Source: Platerodrilus igneus (taxonomy: Eukaryota > Arthropoda > Insecta > Coleoptera > Lycidae). From it: a stretch of DNA of 64,000 bases. The translations under genes were made by a program, and so were the position numbers. The DNA lies in NCBI GenBank assembly GCA_036346225.1, contig JARFIW010000453.1, positions 6,944,001-7,008,000 of the forward strand. The letters run 5' to 3'. The notes beneath the pieces are model-generated. The model ran no database searches. It had not been told where the DNA came from and was given only the letters and a program-made list of their open reading frames with translations. Shown here piece after piece: positions 23,210 to 34,900 of this stretch; the stretch's first letter is position 1; each line of letters starts with the position of its first letter.

Positions 23210-24180
23210 TGCTGTGTTGATAAAGTCATTTAGGGATAGATAGAACCACTAGTATAGTGCACTTCATTAAAACAACATGAGAGCTCAGAAAACTAGGCAT
23301 TTCTACAAAGAAAATAAGAAATATAACGATTAGGGAGGAAAAAAATTGACAACGGTCTGTATATAATCCATAGTCATAATTAATTTAAGAAATAAAAAGT
23401 ACTTTAGAAGATTTGATTAAATAAACGACTTGGCAAGTCATAAGACAACGTGGACGGAAGCTGAAACACAATACGCATGAATAATGCTTCATCATCACGC
23501 TAAGAATCTCAATTGAACAAGCAGGTTCTAAAATGCGTAATAGAAAACGCATATAATTTAATACATAAATTATATTAAGAGTACGTGGCCAAAAAGGAAA
23601 AACCCTACGCCAGATAAATTCTAAATAAACACGGCATGGTGATAAATGCAAAGTTTATCAGATTTATTGTACAAACAATAATTTACGTAAACGAGGAATG
23701 AGAAAATCCAATAGAACGAATGCATTAACTTGAAGTATTACGTGCCAAAAGTAGCATATCAATTTTGCGTATACAGCAAAATTCTATAGAAATACCAAAA
23801 CCTTATATGTAGGAATCACGTACCATAACGTAATCGTTGAACTCTGTGCTTGTCAATCGATGGGCGATTCTTTTAACTACGACCGGATTTGTAAACAAAT
23901 CAGTTCAACATGAATTAAGGCATAGTCCACATCATTTAGAAGAAAGTATTTAGGTGAAAAGATTCAGAAGTGATTTATTGTTAAGTAATAAATAGTACAA
24001 TGGTGACTGTGAAAAATTGAATGACGTTAGTCGTTTTAATCTTTTAAGAACGTAAGTAACTAGAGGTTGTTTCAAATTAAATTCTAATATTAACATTAAT
24101 AAAAGTACTCTGAATAATTACTGAATCCGATGTGAAAATTTTACAAATATTTAACTCAATTATTTATCACTGGATTCGAC
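23210..24180. other. Unassigned spacer
   Basis: A second TGCTGTG sequence starts at 23210, just 10 bp after the end of E1, but no matching CA end was found. The rest is AT-rich, with no gene or RNA recognised. Confidence 0.4.
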
Positions 24181-24920
24181 CACAAAGTTTAGTAAAGCCG
24201 CTGAAATAATTCATGAATTAATTACAAGAAGCTGTACCAAAAGAAATGCACGCCATATCTAAATTCGACGTTGGGACTATATAAATCAATAAGCTGAATA
24301 CGGGAGCAGTTGGAACAGGAACTGATTCAAGCTTGAAGCAACAGGTTAGTCAATCTGAATGTTTTGTTATTTTTATTTGTGAATATTTCGTTGTATATTT
24401 CTAATTTGAATAATTTAGAAATTACTTTCATGAAAATTTTATGTGAGGGTCAATAAAGATCGTTTTTAATACACGTTATAAATTGCGTAAATTTTGAAGC
24501 AAGTTTAATATCGTTCATGGGGCTTCAGATAATAATAATAGGAGTGATTCTTGCTCGTTTTTTGATTATGAATGATAATTATTAAAAGAATTTTTATTCA
24601 ATTATTAAAAGGAAGTTCTATTTAGAGAATTCTTAAACATTTCATACATTGTAAATATTTTTGGGAATATTATAGTAATTGTGCTTAATGGTATTTTGAC
24701 TTAAAGAAACAGGAAGTAGAGGTAGAAGAAAAACTTAAAGGCATTGTTGTCCTATTGTCGTAAGGTCCGTGCGTGGTTAAAACTGAGATAGCCGAAGTAT
24801 TCAAAATTAAAATTAAAATTAAAAATTAAAAATTGACAAAAAGAAGATTTTAACCTATTTATGTCACAAAAAAGGGGGCATCGGGTTTTGCAACTATATC
24901 ACAACAAAGTTATATGCCGT
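24180..24920 (+). repeat. Left terminal repeat of the gag-only element
   Basis: It matches 26325-26990 in order ('aaagccgctgaaataat', 'gcagttggaacagg', 'tgtgagggtcaa', 'cgttcatggggcttcag', 'gaagttctatttagagaatt', 'ggttaaaactgagatagccg', 'gggcatcggg'). It holds about 90 bp ('ttacaagaagctgtacc...') that the right copy lacks, including the TATA-like box. Similarity ends at about 'cacaacaa' (24909), so the TG/CA boundary is only approximate. Confidence 0.75.
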
Positions 24921-24932
24921 ACCAACGTGGGG
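24921..24932 (+). promoter_or_regulatory. Primer-binding-site-like motif
   Basis: CCAACGTGGGGC lies about 10 nt after the left repeat. It equals the 3' two-thirds of the lysine-tRNA-type primer site known from several retroelements. The first bases (normally TGGCGC) are diverged here. A similar but more diverged CAACGTGGGTC follows the right repeat at about 27149. Confidence 0.5.
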
Positions 24933-24956
24933 CTAGACCAAAATATATCACAGAGA

Positions 24957-24960
<4 letters not shown>

Positions 24961-25000
<40 letters not shown>
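24961..25000. repeat. (TA)n microsatellite
   Basis: A perfect 40-bp alternating TA tract within the leader between the primer-binding-site-like motif and the gag start codon. Confidence 0.95.
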
Positions 25001-25001
<1 letters not shown>

Positions 25002-25107
25002 GTAGGACGTGAATAAAAACTAAGTAAAAATTATTGCACAAAAATAGAAATTAAAGACAACGAAATCAAAGACAGAATTTAAAAATAATTGTAGAGTAAT
25101 AATAAAA

Positions 25108-26280
25108 ATGGTTAAAAGAATGAGGGTAGCAAAAGAGGCATTAAGGAATGAAGGAGTAGACATAGGTTCACAGGAAAGTGTGATCTTACATGACACATCA
25201 ATGGAAGCCGCAGGAAGAATGTTGGAGAGGAGTCACAGCGAGGAACACCGGTCCACACAAGACTTAAAACTAATGGAAATGCTAATGGCACTAAATAATA
25301 AGATGGAAAAGAATGAACAGGCCATGAAAAATATGAAAGAAAGGAATGAAAAGGCTATGCTAGAATTTGGAAAAAATTTGGATAAAGTAGGTAAAAATTT
25401 AAGTTCTAGTGACGATCCAAAGAAAACAAATCAGAGAATGGAAGAGATGCGGTTCCAAACGCAAAATAAAGTTATAAATCTCATAGAAGATATCGACTGC
25501 GTAAGAGTCGAAGTTCTTAAGGTGAGATCTATACAAGAGGCTAATGAAAGAGAGACAAGTGAAAGAATCGTGAACTTAGGGGAAAAAGTGCAGGACATTG
25601 AGAGAAATTGCGGAACGGAAATTAGAAGGGTAGATAAAGAAATAGAGGATATAAAAATAAATGTAACATTTTTTAGCAGGAACAGGATGGTGTATAATCA
25701 GGAACCCTTAAGATTATTTCACCCAGGTATAACATTGGATCAATATTCGAAATTTTCAGGAGATAATAAGCTTAATCCAAAATATTCTTAAAAGATATTA
25801 TAATATTAACACAGGGCATAACGGATAAGCAGTACAAATTAAATTTGGTAAAGGCTATGATAAAAGGAAATGCAGAAACGTGGTTTGATCTGATAAAAGA
25901 CGAATTAACAACATTCCAAGATTTTAAGAATAAATTTTTAAGACAATTTTGGGGGGATACTCAACAATTTCAGGTGAGAGAAGATTTAATTATGGGGAGA
26001 TACAATAGAAATTTAGGTATAACCAGGGAACAATACGCGATTAAAGAATTTAGTATAGCAAAACAGTGGATCCTCCGGTGGAAAAGAAACAAATTATTAA
26101 ATATCTAGCAGCACATTTTGAAGTAGAGGTGAGACAGTATATCGCTCTACAGAACATCATGGATCGCGGAACAAGGAAGTATTATGCAAAGAAAAATTTA
26201 TAAATGGGATGAAGAATTAAGAGTAGATGGTGAATGTGTGAATATAAATCAATTTGGGGGGAACCTGGACGATGAAGAGA
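25108..26280 (+). pseudogene. Gypsy-like gag (gag-only element)
   Basis: The ATG at 25108 opens a 227-codon frame that is strongly charged and helical, with an E/K/M-rich coiled coil at residues about 70-185. It ends in 'FHPGITLDQYSKFSGDNKLNPKY', the start of the gag core. A frameshift near 25783 moves the core into a second frame (to 26108): 'KAMIKGNAETWFDLIKDELTTFQDFKNKF', 'FWGDTQQFQVRED'. A second shift near 26068 gives 'PPVEKKQIIKYLAAHF'. The order and motifs fit Ty3/gypsy gag. No CCHC knuckle or DSG protease follows before the right repeat. Confidence 0.8.
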
Positions 26281-26324
26281 AATGAGAATAAAGATATTGT
26301 GTCCAGGTGATATGAAAAGCAAAG

Positions 26325-26990
26325 TTAGGGTCCTATTGAAGAAAGCCGCTGAAATAATGCATAATTTAATTAAAAGCAGTTGGAACAGGGAGTGATTTGA
26401 GCTTGAAACAACAGGTTAGCCAATTTGAACGTTTTGTTATTTTTCTTTGTGAATATTTTGTTGTATATTTCTAATTTGAATAATTTAAAAATTGCTTTCA
26501 TGAACATTTCATGTGAGGGTCAACAAAGATCGTTTTTAATATACGTTATAAATTGCGTAAATTTTTGAAGGAAGTTTAATGGACGTTCATGGGGCTTCAG
26601 ATAATAATAATAAGGTTAATCTTTGCTGGCTTATTGATTAATTTTAGGAATGATAATTATTGAAAGAATTTTTATTCAATTATTAAAAGGAAGTTCTATT
26701 TAGAGAATTCTTAAACATTTCATACATTGTAAATATTTTTGAGAATATTATAGTAATTGTGCTTAATGGTAATTTTACTTAAAGAAACAGGAAGTAGAGG
26801 TAGAAACAAAACTTAAAGGCTTTGTTGTCGTATTGCCGCAAGCTCCATGCGTGGTTAAAACTGAGATAGCCGAAGTATTCAAACTTAAAATTAAAATTAA
26901 AAATTGACAAAAAGAAAATTTTAAACTTTTTATTTCACAAGAAAAAGGGGCATCGGGTTATTGCAACTATAACACAACAATATGTACAAG
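26325..26990 (+). repeat. Right terminal repeat of the gag-only element
   Basis: It is homologous to 24180-24920 with a ~90 bp deletion near its start. After it, 26990-27125 is a ~140 bp insertion, and then PBS-like sequence resumes ('aagttata', then 'caacgtgggtctaac' to about 27162). The repeated block is therefore LTR plus leader, not just an LTR. Confidence 0.7.
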
Positions 26991-27169
26991 TTTCAGATGA
27001 ATTGACCATTAAAAAAGTAATGATCTAACTGCCATTGCTGAACACGTGATGCCCGATGAACGTACTCTGTGTGTCATCAATCAAAACTTGCGTGACACAT
27101 ACGAAATCTGCTACGTTACAAGTAAGTTATAGCTGTTGTCATACGTCAACGTGGGTCTAACATGGATTA

Positions 27170-27884
27170 AAATTAATGTTTATATTTGAACAATGGACTT
27201 ATTAGCAAATCAAAAACCCGTCGGATGAGCTTTTAATCTAAGTCTTTATAGACTATTTTATATGTGCTGGTTAATTATTTTTATAAATTTAGCATTTAGA
27301 GAAATAACCCACCAATGTAAACAGGGAAGTTTTTCTAATTTATTTGAAGTAAAGTAAACTGGTTTCGCCAAAATAAATCAATAAAGTAGATGGGTATATC
27401 CCTTTACTCCATGATGACAACTTGATACAGCTCAAAGAGGATAATAATTCTGTCTTCTGTTAATTGCCAAAGTATATTCATTATCCCTACTAAGAAGTTG
27501 GTAATTCGTCTACTTCAATTTTTGTTCCGCTCTGTTAAATGTGCCTTTCCTTTCAAGTTGTAGCACGAAAAGTTGCATTTCATAACAGATCATTCTGCCT
27601 CTGTTGTATTATAGCAGTATATTGTAGCAGTTTGTAAATACAGTTATATTTATAGTCAAAAGATTAGTTTTAATGTATCGAAAATGGCGCCAACTTTTTA
27701 GTTATCGAAATAAATAACCTCCAACAATACAATGCAAATACCAAGGATTAATTATAAGGACCACCTTTAAAATGTTTTTTAATAAATCTCTGCAGTTTGT
27801 TATTAGAATGAGAAAGAGGATTTTATCGCAAAGGATTGGGTGAAAAAAATAAGATTTTGATAAAATTTATAATTTAGTAGATTA
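27170..27884. other. Spacer containing a dispersed repeat
   Basis: No gene. The part 27321-27541 resembles 44798-45008 in the same orientation (see that entry). The rest is unassigned AT-rich DNA. Confidence 0.45.
27321..27541 (+). repeat. Dispersed repeat X, copy 1
   Basis: It shares with 44798-45008 the ordered words 'tttctaatttattt', 'aaatcaataaagtag' or 'aaatcagtcgaatgg', 'ttactcc.tgatgac.acttgataca', 'aggataataattctg', 'ttggtaatt' and 'ttcaatt'. The copies are diverged. No coding or terminal motifs were recognised. Confidence 0.5.
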
Positions 27885-28055
27885 TGAACGCTGCATTAAA
27901 GCTCTTTAAAGGCTTCTTTTGGGCAGTCAATTCTGGGTATTTCTAATTTTTATTGCATTTCCACATTGAGCTACGATTTTACAAATTCTTCAATTTCATT
28001 CTCAATTTATAGGAATTGGTTACTGATACTTATCAACCTCTGGACATTGATGGGG
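27885..28055 (-). repeat. Truncated LTR, BEL family 2
   Basis: It matches 30916-31085 in order ('cgctgca(t/c)taaagctctttа'-like start, 'gggcagtcaattctgggtatttctaa', 'caacctctggacattgatggg'). The rest of the LTR, including its TGTTCCG end, is missing, and the sequence runs straight into the GA-rich 3' untranslated part of the element. Confidence 0.8.
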
Positions 28056-28062
28056 AATGAAA

Positions 28063-28111
28063 GAGGGAGAGAGAGAAAAAGAGAGAGAGAAAAAGAGAGA
28101 GAGAGAGAGGC
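28063..28111. repeat. GA-rich low-complexity tract in BEL 3' UTR
   Basis: (GA)n and GAAAAAGA-rich DNA. The same tract is present at about 31515-31550 and 36655-36690, so it belongs to the family's 3' untranslated region rather than to the host. Confidence 0.85.
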
Positions 28112-28159
28112 CGAGAGTTACATACAAAAAAATATAATGAGATAAGGAAGGAATGGGAC

Positions 28160-30219
28160 AAACATATAGGAAATTAAGCAATGGGTAGAGGACAGAGCTT
28201 GACTAGGAGTCGAACAAGAAGGCCCTTACAGGATTTGACCTCAGCAACGCGCACTGTGCCATCCTTTCCTGGAAAAAGGGTTATAATACGGCCTAGCTTC
28301 CAGCTTAATGGTGGAAGTAGGTCATCCTTAATTAAAGCTAAAAAGTCTATGGCGATTGTATTAGCGTGGGAGGTGTTCTATTTAGAACGTTGAGTAAGAG
28401 TATGAAGATACTCGTGACTCCAACGTGACCAGTAAGCCTGGTGGAGGCCTTGCAGTAATTTCCAGAGCTTTAATAATAAAAGCTTGACCTTGGTTAAATT
28501 TTCTCCGGAGGAGCTGTAAGAGGTTGTAATGTTAAAAAACGGCCTGGAGTCAGGCATTGAAGATCATTGGGTCAGAGCTTAATGCACAAAGTGGCCTGAA
28601 ATTGAGCAAAAACTCTATTTGCGCCAACAATGTGCAGAGCTCCTTAAAAGTTAAAATTTAATCACCGATGACCCGGGAGAGGTGGGTTTTGACCGACTTA
28701 ACACCACTTTCCTAGAAACGACAAAATCTGAGGCGCTAAGGGGGTTAAAGCTCCATGTGCTACCCTCGATGGTAGTTGCATCGTGAAGGTGTGAAGTGCG
28801 TTGACGATTAGCGCCGACAAAATTAGTGCCACCATCGCTAAAGATATGTGAGCAACTTCCATGCCAAGCTATAAAGCGACGCAAAGCGGCACGAAAGGCA
28901 TCAGTTGATAAATCGGATACCAATTCGATGTGTAGCGCCTTAGTAGCGACACATACAAAAAGACAGATGAAGGCCTTAAGAGTCCTGGATCCTCTTAAGT
29001 GATTCGCTTTGATGTTGAGGGGTCCAGCAAAGTCTACCCCCGTACAGGCAAAAGGCTTGATTTGATTGATACGATATGAAGGTAAGTCTCCCATTAAAGG
29101 AGTTACCGGTGAAGGATTGGTACGAAAACATTTTACACAGCTAGACAGATAGCCTCTCACTGCTGTTTTAATGGAAACTATCCAAAATTGTTGTTGAATA
29201 AGGTATGCAGTAGTGTTAATACCTGCATGCCAGTATTTTGCATGAGTGGCTCGCACGATAAGTTTGGTAAACCGGTGCCGTTTAGACAACAGAGTAGGGT
29301 GTTCTTCAGAATAAGATAGTGACGAGTGGGACAGACAACTACCCACCCTCAAAATACCTGCAGAATCAATAAAGGGCGTTAGTTTACGAAAAGTCTTCAG
29401 AAGTTTGTGGTTAAACTTTACTAATTTTATTTCGTTAGCGAAGCAAGTTTGTTGAACATGTTTAACAACAATTATCAAAGAATCATATAACTCCAGATTT
29501 GCTAATGGTTCAGATGGACGCTGGGTTCGAGGTTTGAAAAACCTACAAATATAGGCAAGTATGCCTTGTAATTTTCTTAATGAAGAGCAAGATTCGAGCA
29601 ACCGATCGATGAGGTTGGACTCGATTCCTTCCTTTAAAGATATAAACGTCAAAATCCTTTGTTCAGAGATTGCTTCTGGGTTAGAATTAGACAGCATGGG
29701 TTCTATGGGCCATGAATCAGGTTGAAACAAAAGCCAAGTTGGCCCCGCCCACGAAAGGGCACGTGACAGAACCGCTCTGGGAAGTGGTCCCCTCGAAGCC
29801 GTATCAGCAACGTTGTGTGCAGAACGAACGCGAAGCCACCTGCTTGGCAAAATGGTTTGTTGTATGTGACTACCTCGGTTAGCGACGAAAGTCAACCAGC
29901 GAAATAGGGCAGATCGAATCTATGAAAGTGCTGCCGAAGAATCACTCCATGCAAAAATATTAGAGAAGTTAATTGTTCCTTGATATGTTGTTAACACAAA
30001 ATAAACTAAATCGGTTAATAGCACAGCTGAGCATAGTTCCAGCCGTGCAATAGAGAAGCGTTTAATTGGAGCAACTCTAGTTTTGACAGCAAAGAGTCCC
30101 ACAGAAACCTTATCAGGAGACGTTGTTATAAAACGAAAATATATTACGGCTGCATAACCTGCCTCACTAGCATCGCAAAATCCATGCAATTCACAGCTGC
30201 ATGGGCCCAGTGGGGGCAA
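28160..30219 (-). pseudogene. BEL family-2 RNase H and integrase (one stop, one frameshift)
   Basis: RNase H (29920-30219) shows 'ELHGFCDASEAGYAAVIYF', 'RLELCSAVLL' and 'FAWSDSSAAL'. An in-frame TAG at 29917-29919 separates it from the 414-codon frame 28651-29895. There follow 'RVRSAHNVADTASRG', an integrase zinc finger ('HAKYWHAG..', then 'CVKCFR'), 'MGDLPSYRI', catalytic D in 'CTGVDFAGP', 'ATKALHIELVSDLSTDAF' and the second D in 'FSDGGTNFVGANRQ'. A frameshift near 28660 hides the catalytic E region. The C-terminus 'LSSDPNDLQCLTPG' ... 'KLCPLP' is readable down to 28175. Confidence 0.9.
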
Positions 30220-30224
30220 ACAGC

Positions 30225-30927
30225 GCGGAAGCCTTAATGAGGATAGTTCGTGTAGCTCATCTAGATATTGTTACCATTGCACCCGGATATCGCCTGGATA
30301 TTGCTTATCCCAAAATAACCCAGAGGTGTTAAATGAGACGTTTGACAAACATAGTAAGAGACGCCAAAAACCCTAGAGGGTCGTAAAGTCGAGCTATTTG
30401 AGCAAGAATTGCTCGCTAGGTACATGTTGCTACTAGAGGTTTAACAATGAATAGGAAAAAGTCCTCTATAGCAGACCATTGAAGTCCAAGCACCTTATAG
30501 CTATATTGTCCTCAAATTCTAAATAGAGAATTAGACAGTGCGCTTTTGGAAGATCTTGCAAAATGGTACTATTATTAGCCCTCCATTTGCGCAGTTCCAA
30601 GCAGGCAGATGCAAGTAGATCGATTAAGTCATTCCGAAGGCTCAGAACTGAATCAACATCACTGGCACCACAAACGAAATCGTCCATATACAGATTTGAC
30701 CGAATAACCGCAGCGGCTAGCGGGAATTGCTGGAGAGTTTTGATCGCTAAATACGGGGAAGACTTTACATCGTATGTCACAGTCTTCGGTCTATAAATTT
30801 GAATGGGATCATCAGGATTGAATCTCCACAAAATGAGCTGGAATCGTTGAGGCTTTGGATCAATCAAGATTTGGCGATACATTTGTCGAATTACGCATAC
30901 AAAAACATACGGATGTGTTCGCTGCAC
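30225..30927 (-). pseudogene. BEL family-2 reverse transcriptase, C-terminal half
   Basis: The frame 30466-30927 has 'MYRQILIDPKPQRFQLILWRF', 'IYRPKTVTYDVKSSPYLAIKTLQ', the catalytic 'SNLYMDDFVCGA' and 'LRKWRANN'. A further frame (30225-30460) continues with 'QIARLYDPLGFLA'. The N-terminal RT, protease and gag are absent: RT sequence meets the LTR end at 30915, so a deletion removed everything from the 5' LTR edge to the middle of RT. This explains the unusual RT-LTR junction. Confidence 0.85.
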
Positions 30928-31426
30928 TAAAGCTCTTTATAAGCTTCTTTTGGGCAGTCAATTCTGGGTATTTCTAATTTTTATTGCAGTTCCACATAGA
31001 GCTACAATTAAATTCTTCAATTTCTTTCTCAATTTACAAGAATTGGTTACTGATATCTTATCAACCTCTGGACATTGATGGGAGATAAATTGTTAGTTAT
31101 TGAATGTATAATTGTTTTAACATAGATGAGGACCACAATAATTAAGATATTGATAACACCAGATATCAATGTCTGTCAAATAACGTAAAACATAGTTATA
31201 TGCAATAAAGCACATACCTGAATCCGTGTTCGGGTTCTCCACTGCGCACTCTTCGTGTGTTATATTGTAACGGCGGCACACCTAACCACTCAACAGCACT
31301 GAGATCACGCACAAAAGCAACTCAACTCATGAATTTTAGTTGTTACACTTAATGTCAACTGTTTTTAGTTGCACACAAAATCCGTCTCGTTGTCTTAAAT
31401 TAAATTGTCTATAACGTGACGGAACA
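30916..31426 (-). repeat. Complete LTR, BEL family 2 (511 bp)
   Basis: On the plus strand it runs TGTTCGCTGC ... CGGAACA, so on the element strand it is TGTTCCG ... GCGAACA, with TG/CA ends and a 5-bp TGTTC inverted end. A purine-rich GGTGGGCGGTA tract (PPT) directly precedes its start on the right side. The same LTR start recurs at 36566 and 37828, and its end recurs at 27885. Confidence 0.9.
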
Positions 31427-31969
31427 TACCGCCCACCAAACTCAGGAAATTTAAGAAGATGGGAACGGTAATTGAACCAAACAAAAAAAGATAAACATAT
31501 ATTATAAGAGAAAGAAGAAGAAAAGAGAGAGAGAGAGAAAAAGAGAGAGGTGGGGCTACATACAAAAAATATATAATGAGATAAGGAAGGAAAGGGATAA
31601 ACATATAGGAAATTAAGCAATGGGTAGAAGAGAGAGTTTGACTAGGGGTCGAATGAAAGGACCCTTAGAAGATTTGACTTAAGCAACACGGACTGTGCGA
31701 TATTCTTTCCTGGAAAATGAGTTATAATACGGTCTAGCTTCCAGCTTAATAGTGGGAGTAGGTAATCTTTAAGGAAAACTAAAAAGCCTATGACGATTGT
31801 ATTAGAGTAGGAGATGTTACATTTGGAACAATGAGTGAGAGTATGAAGATACTCGTAACTCCAACGTGACCAGTAAGCCTGGTGGAGGCCTTGCAGTAAT
31901 TTTCAGCGCTATAATAATGAAAGCTTGACCTTGGATAGATTTTGCTCAGGAGGAACTGTGAGAGGTTGT
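31427..31969 (-). pseudogene. BEL family-2 integrase C-terminus and 3' UTR, left part of deleted unit 1
   Basis: It matches 36567-37100 almost base for base and 28160-28540 more distantly. It holds the polypurine tract, GA-rich 3' UTR, and a decayed integrase C-terminus with stops. It ends abruptly at 'gaggttgt' (31969), where RTE copy 2 is inserted. The unit resumes at 35844. Confidence 0.85.
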
Positions 31970-34900
31970 CATCATCATTAGGTCTTCAGTCCTAGAACTG
32001 GTTAGACGCGTACCATCATTGTTCCCTATTCTGAACTAACCTACAGATTTCCCTGAAATATGCACAGTTTGCATCTATAACTGTCTGATCTAGGTCTACA
32101 TCTACCTCTTTTTTCCTATCTCTGCTTGTAATATATCACATACTATTCCCCAAAAATGCCTTAGAACGTATTCCGCCCTACTATTTCTCTTTTTCCCCAG
32201 ATATCCTTGTTCCCCTACTATTTCTGTAACTTATTTGTTATTATCTTTGTCTGTCCATGCTATCGTCCTCATACATCAGAAGCACAGCATTTCAAAAGGC
32301 TGCTACCGTTTTTCTGTCTGCGTTTCAGACTGCCCTTATTTCCTAGGCATACTGTGCTGTGCTCACACATATGCTTTCAACAATTTTATTCTTATTCTAT
32401 GTTTGTTGTCTTTCCTCATAGGCGCTGTTCTTTCTTGTTAGATGCAGTTCGATCACTTTCTATTGTTTTACAGTTACATGCCCTATTTCTCCGACCTTCA
32501 ATGGTTGTGAAGGGAGGTAAGCAGCCTGTGGCTGCCAAGTTCCCCCAACACTTAACCATTTGGCGATTTAATATATTTTCCAATTTATCTTTTCGCACAG
32601 TCAACATTAGTTGCAGGTATTTCGCAACCAACAACTAGTTGTTTATACTAATCATCAGATTTATCTGCGCTTATTTTTTCGTCATTAGGTTTTCCGTCTC
32701 AAAACTGGTTGGACACGCACCTGCACTTATTTATATTCTGAGCTAGCCTACATAGTTCCCTAAAATTCTCACACAGCATGTGTATTCAGCTCGTTCCTTT
32801 CTATTGTTTTCTAATTTTATACCCTATTTTACCGAGATTCAGTGAAGGAGGTTAAGCAACATGTGGCTACCAAGATCCCCAACACTTAGACATTTGCCGA
32901 TATAATGGTTTTCCAGTAAATCCTTTCACACACTTAACATTATTCGAGAATATTGCCCAACCAATTCTTGTAGTTACTTATAATAATCATCATGTTTAAG
33001 CACAGTTATCTTTTCGTCATTAGTTTATCCATCTTGGGATTGGTTGGATGCGTACCTCCATTGATTTCTATTCTGGGCTAGCCTACACATCTCCCTGAAA
33101 CCTCTACAGCCTACATCTTTTACTATCTGTGTGCAGTAGTCTAATCTAGGTCTGCCTCTTCTTCTCTTTTTTCCTATCTCTGCTTCTAATATATTCCGCA
33201 CTATTCCCTCATGCCGTAGTATGTGGCCTATCATCCTATCTCTCCTATTTTTCACCGTTTTCCACATATTTCTTTCTTCCCCTACCATTTTTAGCACCTC
33301 TTCGTTCTTAACTTTGTCTGTCCATGATATCTTTATCATACGCCTGTAGCACCACATTTCAAAGGCTTCTACCTTTTTCTTGTCCGCTTCTCCTATTGTC
33401 CAGGCTTCACAGCCGTACAGTGCTGTGCTCCACACATATGTTTTAAGCAATCTTTTCCTTGTTTCTATGTTTGTGGTCTTTGAGCACAGTAGTTGCTTTT
33501 CTTGTTAAATGTAGCACGACCTTGTGCTAATCTTTGTTTTATATCTTTTGTGCTTTTCCCATCTTGCGTTATTTGGCTTCCTAGGTAGCAGAAATCCTTA
33601 ACCTCTTGTAAGTTCGTGTTAGATACTTGTATTCTTGTTTTTGATTTATTTTCCCCACCTTTGCAAACTAGAACTTTAGTTTTAGTTTTGTTAATTTTCA
33701 TACCGTATCTCTCTGTCAGAACCGTTTCCATTTCATTAAGAGCAGCTTCTAACTCTTCCTTGCTAGACGCTAATACCGCTATATCATCTGCAAATCTAAG
33801 CATATCAATTTTTGTCCCTGCATAGTAATTCCAAATGTCTTCCTGCATTTGACAGTATTCATTGCCTCTTCTATGTACAAGTTAAAGATCAATGGGGATA
33901 GGGCACATCCCTGTCTCACCCTTTCCTAATGTTTACTTCTCGACGTTCCTGCTCTAATTCTATTACTGCTGTTTGCTCTTTGTATAAGCTATGTACTATT
34001 CGTCTATCCCTATAACTCATTCCAATCTTTTGAGTATTTCAAACATTTTTTCCAATTTACATTGTCGAATGCTTTTTCCAGATCTACAAACCCTATATAC
34101 ATGCTTTCCCTTTTCTATTGTTTTCTCCATTATCACTCTCAGAGCTAAAATAGCCTCCCGCGTTCCCCTGTTTCGCCTAAACCCAAATTGGTCTTCTCTA
34201 GTATTTCTTCAGCTCGTTTTTCCATTCGTCTTTGCACAATTCTAGTTAATATTTTTGACACGTGTGCTGTCAAACTTATTGTTCGAAAATTTTCACATCT
34301 ATCCGCGCCTTTCTTTTTGGTATAGTTACTATGATGCTACGTTTGAAATCTTTGGGTATCTCGCCTGTCTCATACATATAGCTTACAAGTTGGAAGAGAC
34401 GTTCTGTTACTGCTTGTCCAGCGGCCTTTAGAGTTTCTGCTTGCACCTTATCTGTACCCGGCGCCTTACCATTTTTCAGACTCTTTAATGCTAATTCAAA
34501 CTCGTCTCGAAGTATAGGATATCCCAAGTCATCATTTTCAATGTCTGATTCCTGTTCTAATGCAGTTAGTTCCTCTCCTGCATATAAATTCTCTATATAT
34601 TCTTGCCATCTACTCACTTTCTCTACGTTTTCTATAATGACGTTTCCTTGTGCGTCCCTTATATTTTTACTATACGGTTTTATATCCTAAAATTCATTCT
34701 AATTAATTTGTATGCTTCGTCTGTCTTTCCTATTTCCATCTTAGTTTGTACCTCTTTGCACTTTTCATCAATCCATTGTTCTTTAGCTTTCCTGCATTTT
34801 CGAATAATTTCCCATTTTATGGCTTTGTATCTTTGTTTTCCTGTTTCGTCTGATTTATTTTTGTATTTTCGTCTTTCTTCTATTAAATTCACGATATCCT

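Larger units (their letters stand above)
24180..26990 (+). mobile_element. Gypsy-like gag-only terminal-repeat element (TR-GAG type)
   Basis: Two direct repeats of about 650-730 bp (about 24180-24920 and 26325-26990) bracket a gag gene and nothing else. The left repeat is followed by a primer-binding-site-like CCAACGTGGGGC at 24921-24932, the 3' part of a tRNA-Lys type PBS. A TATATAAAT box lies at about 24279-24287. A (TA)n tract sits in the leader. No protease, RT or integrase is present, so the copy is either internally deleted or a non-autonomous gag carrier. Gag itself has two frameshifts. Confidence 0.7.

Noticed and set aside
24940..24961. CACAGAGAAAA before the TA tract as an LTR terminus
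   Set aside because: It lies in the leader of the gag-only element after the PBS-like motif; resemblance to other TA-flanking termini is probably chance.
31336..31620. Minus-strand frames of 69-94 codons in BEL 3' UTR
   Set aside because: They run through the GA-rich low-complexity tract and the LTR start, and recur only because the UTR is repeated.
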